From CAZWSX01 sp964636985 (GTDB lineage: Bacteria; Planctomycetota; Planctomycetia; Pirellulales; Pirellulaceae): 64,000 nt of DNA. The notes under the pieces are model-generated. The model saw nothing but the letters and a program-made list of their open reading frames with translations, did not search any database and was not told the origin of the DNA. The stretch spans positions 138,021-202,020 of the forward strand of contig CAZWSX010000011.1 in assembly GCA_964636985.1 (NCBI GenBank), read 5' to 3'. The position numbers and the translations under genes are program-made. How positions within the stretch are numbered: position 1 is the stretch's first letter; every line of letters starts with the position of its first letter. Below are positions 27,627-36,331 of the stretch, in pieces.

Positions 27627-28076
27627 CTACTTCGGCTTCCGCACGCCGATCGTTAGCAACAGGTTAGCCCACAGGGCTGTTTCCGCCGTGTGAATCGTGA
27701 GAATGTGGTCGCGCGAGGCGACCGCCTCGTAGAAATCCCACTTCGAAATCGGCACGAGCGGGCAATCGGTTCCCGAGGACTTTAGCAGCGTCCGATACTC
27801 GGCCCAGATTGGTGGATCGCCGCCGAGTGCGTACGGATCGTCGCTCGGAATGCCCATCGTGTTGGCGCCTTCAATCGGGATCGCCGAAAGAATCGCCTGA
27901 AGCGCTTGCGTGCAGCTGATCACGCCAGGTGTCAGGTTCATGCTAACAAGCGTGGCGTTCGGACCAAGCGTTGTGGACGCCGGGTAATTGCCGTCGGCGA
28001 TAAGAATTTTGGCGTGGTGCCCTGCCCTGCCGAGGATGGCGTTGATTTCCGGATGAATCAGGTCGTACTTGAGCAT
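27627..28076 (-). CDS. RbsD/FucU-family sugar mutarotase
   Basis: A 149-residue protein of the RbsD/FucU family, which interconverts sugar anomers (ribose or fucose pyranase/mutarotase). The N-terminal MLKYDLIHPEINAILGRAGHHAKILIAD carries the family His in GHHAKI, followed by the ADGNYPAS loop and a C-terminal HTAETALWANLLLTIG. The GIPSDDPYA insert favours FucU over RbsD. It lies 68 bases downstream of a TIM-barrel sugar epimerase on the same strand, pointing to a shared sugar pathway. The sugar cannot be read from the sequence. Confidence 0.85.
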   Translation of the reverse strand: MLKYDLIHPEINAILGRAGHHAKILIADGNYPASTTLGPNATLVSMNLTPGVISCTQALQAILSAIPIEGANTMGIPSDDPYALGGDPPIWAEYRTLLKSSGTDCPLVPISKWDFYEAVASRDHILTIHTAETALWANLLLTIGVRKPK

Positions 28077-28144
28077 GAAAGAAAAGTTCCCAAAACGGAG
28101 TGCTGTAAATCTTGATGCTTAGCTCGCAGTCTTAGCCAACCTTC

Positions 28145-28957
28145 TTAGCCAACAAGCCGGCGATAGCTCGCGATGGTTTGTTTTGCCGCAGTCAGCGAAT
28201 CAGGCCACGGAAACGCCTCGGCCGAGAGGTACCCTTGATAGCCGATCTGCTTGAGAGCAGCGATGATGGGCGGAAAATCCATTTGCCCACAACCAGCCGG
28301 CCGGCGGTTGGAATCGACAAAGTGGATGTGCCCAATCGATGCAGCCGCCTGCTCGATCGCCCTCGCCGAGTTCGTTTCCTCAATGTTCATGTGGAACAAG
28401 TCGGCCAGTAGCTTCACGCCGCCGATTTTCTCTGACTCAAGGAACTTGGCGCCTTCATCCAATCTGTTGAGCAAGTTAGTCTCGTAGCGATTAAGAGGCT
28501 CGTAAAGCACTACCGTCCCGCGACTCGTGGCGTGCGCGCCAAGTTCGCGGAGCGCTTCGCCCAGCCACGCTAGTGCTTGCGGTTTTTCGACGCCGTCGCC
28601 CCAACGCCCCTGCATCGAGCCGACAATCGCCGGGGCCGAGTGGATCGCGCCCCAATCGATCATCGTCCGGATGAAATCGACCGCCTGGCGACGGACTGCG
28701 GCATCGGAGCTCGTGAGGCTCAGCTTGTGAATCACCCACCCGGCGCCAGTGCCTACGGCCGAAACTCGCAATTTCTTCGCTGCGAGTTCATTGGCGAGGC
28801 GCTTGTCGTCGATGACGTCGGGCCCCGGCGCGAACAGTTCGACGGCGTCGTAACCAAGTTCCGCCGCGGTGGAGACCGAACCCCACAAGTCGTCCCACAA
28901 AACAAACGGACCCCCGCGAGTTTGCGAAATAAGACTGATCGTGATCGCCGACTTCAT
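28145..28957 (-). CDS. Sugar phosphate isomerase/epimerase (xylose isomerase-like TIM barrel)
   Basis: A 270-residue AP-endonuclease-2-like TIM barrel. Metal-site segments are recognisable: AELGYDAVELFAPG, VVLYEPLNR with the metal-binding Glu, LADLFHMNIEE with a His, HIHFVDSNRR, and YLSAEAFPWP. Such enzymes isomerise or epimerise sugars or keto-sugars with a divalent metal, for example hydroxypyruvate isomerase, tagatose epimerase and inosose dehydratase relatives. The substrate is unknown. It is cotranscribed with the mutarotase downstream and lies 25 bases after the stop of the S41 protease gene, so it may be in the same transcript. Confidence 0.83.
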   Translation of the reverse strand: MKSAITISLISQTRGGPFVLWDDLWGSVSTAAELGYDAVELFAPGPDVIDDKRLANELAAKKLRVSAVGTGAGWVIHKLSLTSSDAAVRRQAVDFIRTMIDWGAIHSAPAIVGSMQGRWGDGVEKPQALAWLGEALRELGAHATSRGTVVLYEPLNRYETNLLNRLDEGAKFLESEKIGGVKLLADLFHMNIEETNSARAIEQAAASIGHIHFVDSNRRPAGCGQMDFPPIIAALKQIGYQGYLSAEAFPWPDSLTAAKQTIASYRRLVG

Positions 28958-28982
28958 GCGCTATCGTTTCCAACAGAGAGGT

Positions 28983-30329
28983 TTACTTTTTGATTTCTTG
29001 CTCGAGGTACTCAATGGCTCGCGTCAAAGCCGGGTCGACAGGCTCCTTGGGTTCGACTTTGGCGCCTTCTTTCGCCGGATCACTCCGTTTCTCGTCGACA
29101 TTCGGCAGGCCCGCGTTCGCAAAGGCGATGCGGCGCAGTTCGCTCGTGTCGCGGCGTTCGCGATCCGTTAGCCAGGCAGCCGTTTGTTCATCCGTGATGG
29201 GGACGGCTAGTTCCGGGTCGGGCCGGACGCCCCAATCGGCGTCCTCTCCGTCGCTCCGCTTCTTCTGCATATTCTTTTCGCTGGGGCGCCAGAACGTGGC
29301 CGTGGTCAGGCGAAGCGCTCCCCGGTCGCCGCCCAACGGGACGACGTTCTGTACGCTCCCTTTGCCCCAAGTCCGCTCGCCACAGACCTTCGCTCGTCCG
29401 TGATCTTGCAAACAAGCGGCAACGATCTCGCTGGCACTGGCGGATTGCCCGTCCACCAGAACCACAACCGGGATATCTCGCGGAAAAGCGACCCCCGGCG
29501 AGGCGTCCATGGTCTTCTCGACTTTTCGGCCGCGGCCTTTGGTCGTGACGATCCGCCCTCCGTCGAGAAACATATCGCAAACTTCCTTCGCGCAGTCGAG
29601 CAGCCCGCCCGGGTTTTGACGCAGATCCAGAATCAGCGCCTTCACCTTCGGCTCCGCCTTCTCGTACGATTCGAAAGCCTTCTCCAGGCTATCGGCCGTC
29701 TTCTCCCCAAACTCGTCGAGCCGGACGTAACCGATTTCGGGATTCGACGCCAGGCGGTAGTCCCAGTGACCGTCGCTGGTCATCGTGTCCCCTTTGACGT
29801 TCTCGATGCCGATGCGGCCGCGCTTGACTTGAACTTCGACCGGCTCCGGTGACGAGGCCCGCTGAATGGTCAATTTCACGGGCGAACCCGCTGGCCCGCG
29901 CATCTTTGTGGTTGGGTCCGGAATCGATTTTGCCTCCACGCCATCGATGGCCACGATCACGTCGTCGGGCAAAATCCCGGCCGTGGTAGCCGGCGAGTTA
30001 ATCAGAGGGGCTCGCACCAAGATGTTCGGCGCGGACGTCTTCAAGTCGACTAGCACTCCCACGCCGCCGAACTCTTGTTTCAGCTGTTCGTCGAAGGTAT
30101 CGCTGGCCTGTTTAGGGAGATAGCTGGAGTAGTCGTCCAACTGCTCGGCCATCCCTTTCATGGCCCCGTTGAACAGTTCCTGCTGGTCCACTTCGTCGAC
30201 ATACTTGTCGCGGACCAGGCTCATCGTCTCAGCGAATGTTACGGCGTAGCGATTGTGCGCCGCGACCTGATACGAGGCGAGGGAAACAAGTGCCGTCACG
30301 ATCAACACGACGAGATTTTTTTGCGGCAT
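28983..30329 (-). CDS. S41-family carboxy-terminal processing protease with PDZ domain
   Basis: A 448-residue periplasmic protease. An N-terminal signal anchor (LVVLIVTALVSLASYQV) is followed by the family N-domain (ETMSLVRDKYVDEVDQQEL) and a PDZ domain (about residues 88-170, LPDDVIVAIDG). The S41 catalytic core follows, with LDLRQNPGGLL, the nucleophile region GQSASASEI (likely Ser298) and the general-base Lys323 in WGKGSVQ. The length is normal for CtpA-type enzymes. It probably trims C-termini of envelope proteins. A hairpin terminator separates it from the Gfo/Idh gene upstream. Confidence 0.92.
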   Translation of the reverse strand: MPQKNLVVLIVTALVSLASYQVAAHNRYAVTFAETMSLVRDKYVDEVDQQELFNGAMKGMAEQLDDYSSYLPKQASDTFDEQLKQEFGGVGVLVDLKTSAPNILVRAPLINSPATTAGILPDDVIVAIDGVEAKSIPDPTTKMRGPAGSPVKLTIQRASSPEPVEVQVKRGRIGIENVKGDTMTSDGHWDYRLASNPEIGYVRLDEFGEKTADSLEKAFESYEKAEPKVKALILDLRQNPGGLLDCAKEVCDMFLDGGRIVTTKGRGRKVEKTMDASPGVAFPRDIPVVVLVDGQSASASEIVAACLQDHGRAKVCGERTWGKGSVQNVVPLGGDRGALRLTTATFWRPSEKNMQKKRSDGEDADWGVRPDPELAVPITDEQTAAWLTDRERRDTSELRRIAFANAGLPNVDEKRSDPAKEGAKVEPKEPVDPALTRAIEYLEQEIKK

Positions 30330-30390
30330 GCCGGCTACCCGGTTCGAAAAATACTGAACCTTACCCCTCTATCGTAGCATGCCAACAAAG

Positions 30391-30420
30391 AAGCCGCGCC
30401 AGTTGCGACCGGCGCGGCTT
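30391..30420 (-). terminator. Hairpin terminator after the Gfo/Idh oxidoreductase gene
   Basis: AAGCCGCGCC (30391-30400) pairs perfectly with GGCGCGGCTT (30411-30420) around a 10-base loop, 22 bases downstream of the oxidoreductase stop. On the minus strand the stem is followed by CTTTGTT, an imperfect T tract. Confidence 0.7.
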
Positions 30421-30441
30421 TGAACTGCTTCTTATCAAGCA

Positions 30442-31590
30442 TTACTTCATCGAAGCAACATCGACCCACTGCTTCGATTTGGCACTGGCCAAAACCGCAT
30501 CGCAGATCTTTTGCGTTTCCAAGGCATCGCGGAACGTAGGGCCAGCGGGCTTGCCAGTGGAAAGGCTTTCCAGGAAGTCGGCCACTTGGTGGACGAACGA
30601 GTGTTCGTAACCGATCTGCAGCCCCGGCACCCACCACTTATCCATGTACGGATGCTCGCCGCTGTGGTCGGTCACGTGAATGCTTCGCCACGCCCTCAGC
30701 TTGCTTTCATCCTTGTAGTCGAAGTACTCAAGGCGATGCAGGTCGTGCAAATCCCACTTGATCGAGGCCTTTTCGCCGTTGATCTCGAAGGTGTACAAGG
30801 CCTTATGTCCGCGAGCATAGCGGGTCGACTCGAACAACCCGAGCGAACCGTTGGCAAAGTGGCACAGGAACGCACAAGCGTCGTCGATGCCAACCTTCTC
30901 GACCTTTCCCGTCAGGTTGTGCTTGCGTTCCTTGATGAACGTTTCGGTCATGGCCGTCACCGACGTGATCGGGCCGTTGAGCCAAACTGCCGTATCGATG
31001 CAGTGCGCCAGCAAGTCGCCCGTCACACCGCTTCCGGCGGCAGCGGCATCAAGGCGCCACAGAGCGGCGCCACCTTGCGGAAGATCGGTCGAGATCGTCC
31101 AGTCTTGCAGAAAGTTGGCCCGGTAGTGGAAGATCTTTCCGCAACGGCCTTCGTCGATCAGTTGCTTGGCCATCGTCACGGCAGGGACGCGGCGGTAGTT
31201 GTACCATACGATGTTGGGAACCCCCGCCTTCTCGACGGCGCGGCACATTTCTTCCCCTTCGGCCGTGTTCATGGCGAGAGGCTTTTCGCACAGGATCATT
31301 TTCCCGGCAGCGGCGGCGGCCAGCGCCATTTCCTTGTGCAGGTTGTTCGGCACGCAGATGTCGACGGCATCGATGTCCTTGCGCTCAATGAGTTTGCGCC
31401 AATCGGTCTCGATCGATTCGTAACCCCATTTGTCAGCGAAGACTTTCACCTTCTCCGCATCCCGCGCGCAGGCGGCCTTCAGGACCGGTTTGTATTCGAG
31501 GTCGAAAAAGTTGCTGACCCGGCGGTAGCCGTTGGAGTGGGCCCGGCCCATAAAGCCGTAGCCGATCATCCCGATGTTGAGGTTTTTCAT
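30442..31590 (-). CDS. Gfo/Idh/MocA-family NAD(P)-dependent oxidoreductase
   Basis: A 382-residue sugar oxidoreductase. The Rossmann motif GMIGYGFMGRAH is at the very N-terminus, followed by the family EKPLAMN segment (active-site Lys) and the C-terminal alpha/beta domain with DLLAHCIDTAVWLNG, which carries the catalytic His. ATG 31590 is chosen since it opens directly into the Rossmann strand; the frame is open 63 codons further upstream without homologous character. No Tat signal, so cytoplasmic. Such enzymes oxidise sugars, inositols or glycosides, including 3-keto-glycoside formation in some relatives. Neighbouring sugar isomerases fit such a role. Confidence 0.9.
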   Translation of the reverse strand: MKNLNIGMIGYGFMGRAHSNGYRRVSNFFDLEYKPVLKAACARDAEKVKVFADKWGYESIETDWRKLIERKDIDAVDICVPNNLHKEMALAAAAAGKMILCEKPLAMNTAEGEEMCRAVEKAGVPNIVWYNYRRVPAVTMAKQLIDEGRCGKIFHYRANFLQDWTISTDLPQGGAALWRLDAAAAGSGVTGDLLAHCIDTAVWLNGPITSVTAMTETFIKERKHNLTGKVEKVGIDDACAFLCHFANGSLGLFESTRYARGHKALYTFEINGEKASIKWDLHDLHRLEYFDYKDESKLRAWRSIHVTDHSGEHPYMDKWWVPGLQIGYEHSFVHQVADFLESLSTGKPAGPTFRDALETQKICDAVLASAKSKQWVDVASMK

Positions 31591-31696
31591 CTGCGAGTCT
31601 CTGTAAACGATTGTCGTAAAACGCGAGGCGCCCTGTTCGAAGGGCCCTTGTGAAGGCGTGTCGAAACCCCAAATCGTAAGCGGTTTTGGCGGAGTT

Positions 31697-32542
31697 TCAA
31701 CCGTAGTACGGTTTGCGATAGACCCGCCAACCGGCCAAAAGGAGCGGCACGGCGTTCGCGGCAGAGATCGCCAGCGCAAAACTCACTACCGTCGCAACGG
31801 CGGCGCCCGGCATATCGTTGTGGCGGATCAGAATATTGACCGCCACAATCGACACTGCCGCAGATGCCAACCACATCGGCCAACTCCACATCGCAGCCAA
31901 AGCTGCCAGAGCTAATGCGGCGAGCACAAGGAACAAAGCCAACGTGATGCGAAACACGTTGATATTTCCGCGATCGATTTCGGAAACGGTGTATCGAAAT
32001 CCCACCAGAAGCACGGCCACCAGCGCGATGCTGGCGAACATCGACTTGAGCGAAAACCGGCGAGAAATCGCGGGGACTTCCTCGTAAGGCCGAAGCCCGA
32101 ACCCGAGCAAATCGAGAGCCAGCCCGACAAAGACGCCGCCAATCAGAGCGATGCCCAGTTCCGGAAGCACACCCAGTACCGGCACGAGCAGCGCCGCGCA
32201 CACAACGATGACGCCCCAGGTGGCGAACCGGTTGGGCCCACCGAGCGCATGCCGGAGCGAACGCACCATGGTCGGCGCGCTTCCGTAGTACATCATGGCC
32301 ACCAAGAGCGATTGGCTGGCGAAAATGGCCGCCCGCATGGGCGGATCGTTGACCATTTGCAACAGGTAAGGCACCCAGCCCTTCGTCGACGCTACTAAAT
32401 ATGCGTCTAGCAAGACAAAGGACAAAATCGGCAGCAAGATCCGCCAGGGACCGATGTCGTTTCCCGGCTCGAAGGGCTCGTGTTCCTCATCGGGTTTTGG
32501 CTTGGGTGGCGGCGGGGTGTCAAAGGGTGCGCTGGGGATCAC
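31697..32542 (-). CDS. Multi-pass membrane protein, member 1 of a five-gene tandem cluster
   Basis: A 281-residue protein with a Pro/Glu-rich cytoplasmic-like N-terminus (1-32) and roughly seven hydrophobic segments. The central motif FSLKSMF (163-169) directly precedes a membrane helix, as in its four neighbours. GTG 32542 lies inside the end of the preceding gene (23-base overlap), which indicates translational coupling. No catalytic residues recognised. It is the last gene of the set; function unknown. Confidence 0.65.
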   Translation of the reverse strand: MIPSAPFDTPPPPKPKPDEEHEPFEPGNDIGPWRILLPILSFVLLDAYLVASTKGWVPYLLQMVNDPPMRAAIFASQSLLVAMMYYGSAPTMVRSLRHALGGPNRFATWGVIVVCAALLVPVLGVLPELGIALIGGVFVGLALDLLGFGLRPYEEVPAISRRFSLKSMFASIALVAVLLVGFRYTVSEIDRGNINVFRITLALFLVLAALALAALAAMWSWPMWLASAAVSIVAVNILIRHNDMPGAAVATVVSFALAISAANAVPLLLAGWRVYRKPYYG

Positions 32543-33416
32543 TCGCGTTGGCCTTCGACTGATTGATGTACACGATCCCTTGCGACGACTCGATAATCGG
32601 CACGGCGAAGGTCATCCGCCAGCCACTCGCCAAAAAGGGCCACATCGCCACGGAGTGCGTCAGCAACACGGCTCCCAAAGCGATCAGCGGAAAGACCTGC
32701 TCCTCTTCCGCACTCTGCTGCGCGAGCAGGTAAAGCCCAATTAGCGGCAAGATTCCTCCGAGAACCATGGCCAGCACATTGCCGGGCCACGACGAACCAG
32801 TCCATGCCAGGATAACCAACGAAAGGAACGAAGCAGCAGCGACCAACATCGCAACCGACAAAGAAAAAACGATGAACAGGCCTGGCGACTCCAGCGATCC
32901 GCGTCCCATCAGCAGTCCCGCGGTGCGTAACAAGCCCAACGCGATGCCAATTCCCGAGATCACCGCGAACAACTGGCTCAGGCTCAGACGCGGTCCGCGG
33001 ATCTCGTGTTTTTCAAGCATCGCCGGCGAAGCGACTCGCAGTCCCAGTTGGGCTCCCAGCATGCTCCATATAAAGCATCCCGCGATGTAACTCGTTAAGA
33101 ACGAAACCGGAAAACAAATCAAATGTGCTCCCGTTGCCGCCGCGGCCCAAATGCCGAGTTCTTCCCGCGGCACGCGGTAAGCGCGATCGAGCCGCCGCCC
33201 CGAAATCCGATTCCAGATGGCGAACAGGCAAACCTCGCCCGCGATGAAAGCGCCCCAGCAAATCAGCGCGAAAACGCCAACCGGATGCCTCGCGAGAATC
33301 GTGCTGGCCAGGATCAACACCGCATGAACGGCCGCATGCCACACCAAAAGATTTTGACCGAGCAGCGTCTCCGGTGATTCCTTCGAAATAAACGAAATTT
33401 CGGGCGGGCGTCTCAT
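32520..33416 (-). CDS. Multi-pass membrane protein, member 2 of the tandem cluster
   Basis: A 298-residue protein with about seven to eight transmembrane segments. The shared motif appears as LSLSQLF (144-150) followed by AVISGIGIALGLL. Its start lies five bases after the stop of member 3 and its end overlaps the start of member 1. No enzymatic signature, signal peptide or transporter motif could be recognised. The C-terminus is polar. Probably part of one membrane complex or a set of diverged paralogs (inference). Confidence 0.65.
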   Translation of the reverse strand: MRRPPEISFISKESPETLLGQNLLVWHAAVHAVLILASTILARHPVGVFALICWGAFIAGEVCLFAIWNRISGRRLDRAYRVPREELGIWAAAATGAHLICFPVSFLTSYIAGCFIWSMLGAQLGLRVASPAMLEKHEIRGPRLSLSQLFAVISGIGIALGLLRTAGLLMGRGSLESPGLFIVFSLSVAMLVAAASFLSLVILAWTGSSWPGNVLAMVLGGILPLIGLYLLAQQSAEEEQVFPLIALGAVLLTHSVAMWPFLASGWRMTFAVPIIESSQGIVYINQSKANASDPQRTL

Positions 33417-33421
33417 GTCGC

Positions 33422-34312
33422 TTACGCGGCCATCCTATCGCTGGGACGAGGCGGAATAACACGCGCCGCTACGGGAACCCGTTCCCAGAAGGGAAGCTCA
33501 AAGTGCGTTCGCCAACCGTCCTGCTCCATTCGTTCCCGAAAGATCACGCACCCGACCAGCGTCATGCCAATTTCGCCGACTATCCAGGATGCCTCGCGCG
33601 GAAAATCGAACCAGACGACGACAACCAGCGAGACCGCTCCCACAATCGACGCAGTGTACCGGCCCAAGCGCGTCATCAGAATCAAACTGAGGGCCATCGC
33701 ATGGCCGAACGCGACGGCCATGGACGACACGAGGAACATCCTGTCAAAGGCTGTATAGACGACGGGCCTGCTTCCAGGAATGTATAGTTCGTACCGCCAG
33801 ATGATCCCCGCGATCCAAAAGATGATCGATGCCACGGTGAGCACCGCCGCTAACGATCGCAGCGACCATTGCCAGCTAGGTGGGGCGTTCGTCGCGCTGG
33901 TGTGGGCGACTCGCAACCCGAACACTCTCGCAATAAGCAGCCAGCCGGCAACCTCGAGACCGTAGACGATGGTTAATTCGCCATCGGAGTTGGCCGGCAG
34001 ACCGCCAATAGCTAAGGTCGCGGCCGCCGCCACCATGAGTACGGTCAGATAGCTGGCAAGCAGACCACCTGACTTACGCCAAGGAGTAACCGAGGTCGCC
34101 CATAGCAACCACATGCCAAACCACGTTCCGCGCCATGCGTACAGCGCGACCATGCAGAGAAAGGCGGCCCGCGGATGATCCATCCACCTTGCATAAAGGG
34201 CCATCAGGCCGGCGTCGATAGCCACCGTGATCGCCGCGAGCCAAGTGAGCGTCGATAGAAACGGCGGGTCCCGTTCTGTTGCCGCCGCGTCACTAGAGGA
34301 TGGTTGACCCAT
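33422..34312 (-). CDS. Multi-pass membrane protein, member 3 of the tandem cluster
   Basis: A 296-residue protein, with about seven membrane segments, clearly paralogous to member 4. Both have AWRGxWxG followed by a Trp-rich helix ending in PWR, the segment ARxFGLRxxH, and the WSLRSL motif (here 149-155) before a hydrophobic helix ending in IWR. The C-terminal part ends in a WERVP-like segment, WDRP in member 4. Function unknown. Confidence 0.68.
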   Translation of the reverse strand: MGQPSSSDAAATERDPPFLSTLTWLAAITVAIDAGLMALYARWMDHPRAAFLCMVALYAWRGTWFGMWLLWATSVTPWRKSGGLLASYLTVLMVAAAATLAIGGLPANSDGELTIVYGLEVAGWLLIARVFGLRVAHTSATNAPPSWQWSLRSLAAVLTVASIIFWIAGIIWRYELYIPGSRPVVYTAFDRMFLVSSMAVAFGHAMALSLILMTRLGRYTASIVGAVSLVVVVWFDFPREASWIVGEIGMTLVGCVIFRERMEQDGWRTHFELPFWERVPVAARVIPPRPSDRMAA

Positions 34313-34350
34313 GGGTTGTTATGGAGCGTTGAGCCTCCGCACCTCGCCAC

Positions 34351-35202
34351 TTAAGGACGGTCCCAAATCGGAGTGTCAAGAAATCCGTGCCAACCATAGT
34401 AGTGTAACACCACGGTCAAGATGCCATTTGCCGAAAGGCAAAATCCGCCAAACAACACGCCACCGGCAATCTCTCCTTTGCTTTGCGTGACAAGTACGCC
34501 CGCCGCGGCCAGCGGCCCCAAGAGCATCAACACAAAACTCCCCCAGCGCCAGCGGACCGCCACCGCCAGAGCCGCTGCCTGGAGAAAGGTCGCCACCATC
34601 AAAACCATGAGAATGAGCTGAACTAGCCCGACCAACCAGGCGTTGCTGTGTTCCCGTTCGTACATCCACGAGCGCCAGATGGCCATCCAGATCCCCAGCA
34701 CAACGGCCGAAAGCGTCACGGTCCCAACGATGGTGCGCAACGACCACCGCCACCTCGCCAGCGGCGGCGACTGTTGAAAATGGCCTATTCGTAGCCCAAA
34801 CAGCCGAGCCACCAGCAACCAGAGAGCCACGGCCCCACCATAAAGCAAGCTCCAAATTTGCTCGGGCGTCTCAAAAGCATGAAAAGCGATGGCGGGAAAC
34901 GCGAGGCCAGCCAGGGCGATCAGTAGCACGATCGCCAAGCGGCCCCGCGACGCTCGCCACGGAGCCACCCCAACACTCCAAAGAAAGAACAGTCCGATCC
35001 ATCCACCTCGCCATGCGAACAGAGCGACGAGCAGAGTCTCACGGATCACATTGGCCCGACTTGCCCACACCAACGCCGCCGCAGCGATCACGACTTCTAC
35101 CGTCATGACGGTCCATGCCAAAGCGGCAAGGGCTTGTACCGCGTGCCGCCCGCCCACGTCCTGTGCGTCGATCGAGTCGTCGGTGCCAAGAGCTGTCTTC
35201 AT
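34351..35202 (-). CDS. Multi-pass membrane protein, member 4 of the tandem cluster
   Basis: A 283-residue multi-pass protein sharing AWRGGWIG...PWR, ARLFGLRIGH and WSLRTIV (153-159) with member 3. Its start overlaps the stop of member 5 by four bases, the usual sign of translational coupling. No known domain was recognised. Confidence 0.68.
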   Translation of the reverse strand: MKTALGTDDSIDAQDVGGRHAVQALAALAWTVMTVEVVIAAAALVWASRANVIRETLLVALFAWRGGWIGLFFLWSVGVAPWRASRGRLAIVLLIALAGLAFPAIAFHAFETPEQIWSLLYGGAVALWLLVARLFGLRIGHFQQSPPLARWRWSLRTIVGTVTLSAVVLGIWMAIWRSWMYEREHSNAWLVGLVQLILMVLMVATFLQAAALAVAVRWRWGSFVLMLLGPLAAAGVLVTQSKGEIAGGVLFGGFCLSANGILTVVLHYYGWHGFLDTPIWDRP

Positions 35203-36311
35203 TCGCCGCCGGGACTTTCACTGGCGGTTTGGGGCCTGCGCACCCAAACCGGCGAGACGGCGTAAGACCGCACGCCTGCGACGAACCAAGGGATGGCGAT
35301 CAACTGGGAAATGACGAGAACGCATCCCATGCTGTAGAGCCAAGCTAGCGCGTCCAGAAAAAATCTGCGGTGGACGAGAATGGCCCCTGTGTCGACCGAA
35401 TGGGCCGCCGCAACCGTGAAGATGGCCATGGTCGACATCGCGATAGCCCACCAACGGCCACGAAATGTCAGCGCAATGCCAATGGGAGCCATGGCCGCCA
35501 CACTGACATACATCGGTATGACTTTGTGGTCGGACGAAGGAAGTCGATCACACGCGAATCCTAGGATCGCGACGAGGGATAGCGCTACAAAAGCGATCCC
35601 AAATGGTTTTTCACTCATTCGATTCGAGTGAAGGGTACCGGGCAGTCCGAAATAGAGTGCGGCACCTCCTGTCGAAACCAGTAACCCCACGGCAATCGAT
35701 ACGTTTTTTGTCGTCCACCACAACGAAGCCGCGAACTCGTCCTCCGAGGCCGCCCCCAGTCGCAGCGTGACACCAACCAAAGTTGTCAGGAGAATCAACG
35801 TTGCAATCGAAAACTGAAAACGCATTCGCCCCGGCGAATCTGGATCAGTCGCACCCACGCGAAATCCACAAACCGTAAGCGCCGCCACGCTGGCAAAACA
35901 AGCGAGCGGTGTCATGCACGAAAAGTAGCCTCCCCCGTCCCTCCAAAAAACGTGGCCCATCTGCTGCCCGGTGGTAAAGCCGACGGCCGCGAAAGCCACC
36001 AAACCGACGGCGATATTCCCCTCGATCAATCCTCGCCGGCGCGCACCCAGCAGAAGAAACCAGCCCACCGATTGCATGGCCAGGAAACAAGCAATGGGAG
36101 CGACGATCTCGGGAATCGAGTACGCCCAGACCCGAAGATAATTTGAGCCGTGATACCAGGGAATTCGCCACCAGAGCACCCTAATGTCGCGACCATAGTC
36201 AACGGCGATGACGTGCAGGTGGATCGCTAAGAACACCGCCAAATTCACCGCGAACGCGAGAATCGCGCCGCGGGTCGAGAGGGTTCTACGCTCAGGTGCA
36301 GAACCGGACAT
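35199..36311 (-). CDS. Multi-pass membrane protein, member 5 (first transcribed) of the tandem cluster
   Basis: About 370 residues from ATG 36311; a TTG at 36344 would add 11 residues and overlap the preceding gene's stop at 36332. Roughly nine hydrophobic segments. The shared motif is FSIATLI (167-173), preceded by MRFQ and followed by a helix ending in LRLG. It is longer than its neighbours, with an extra C-terminal pair of membrane segments. It starts 20 bases after the sugar isomerase gene and may be cotranscribed with it. Function unknown. Confidence 0.65.
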   Translation of the reverse strand: MSGSAPERRTLSTRGAILAFAVNLAVFLAIHLHVIAVDYGRDIRVLWWRIPWYHGSNYLRVWAYSIPEIVAPIACFLAMQSVGWFLLLGARRRGLIEGNIAVGLVAFAAVGFTTGQQMGHVFWRDGGGYFSCMTPLACFASVAALTVCGFRVGATDPDSPGRMRFQFSIATLILLTTLVGVTLRLGAASEDEFAASLWWTTKNVSIAVGLLVSTGGAALYFGLPGTLHSNRMSEKPFGIAFVALSLVAILGFACDRLPSSDHKVIPMYVSVAAMAPIGIALTFRGRWWAIAMSTMAIFTVAAAHSVDTGAILVHRRFFLDALAWLYSMGCVLVISQLIAIPWFVAGVRSYAVSPVWVRRPQTASESPGGE

Positions 36312-36331
36312 TGGCAACTCGTTTGGAAGCG

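Noticed and set aside
30511..31653. A 380-codon plus-strand frame
   Set aside because: Antisense to the Gfo/Idh oxidoreductase, no recognisable domain.
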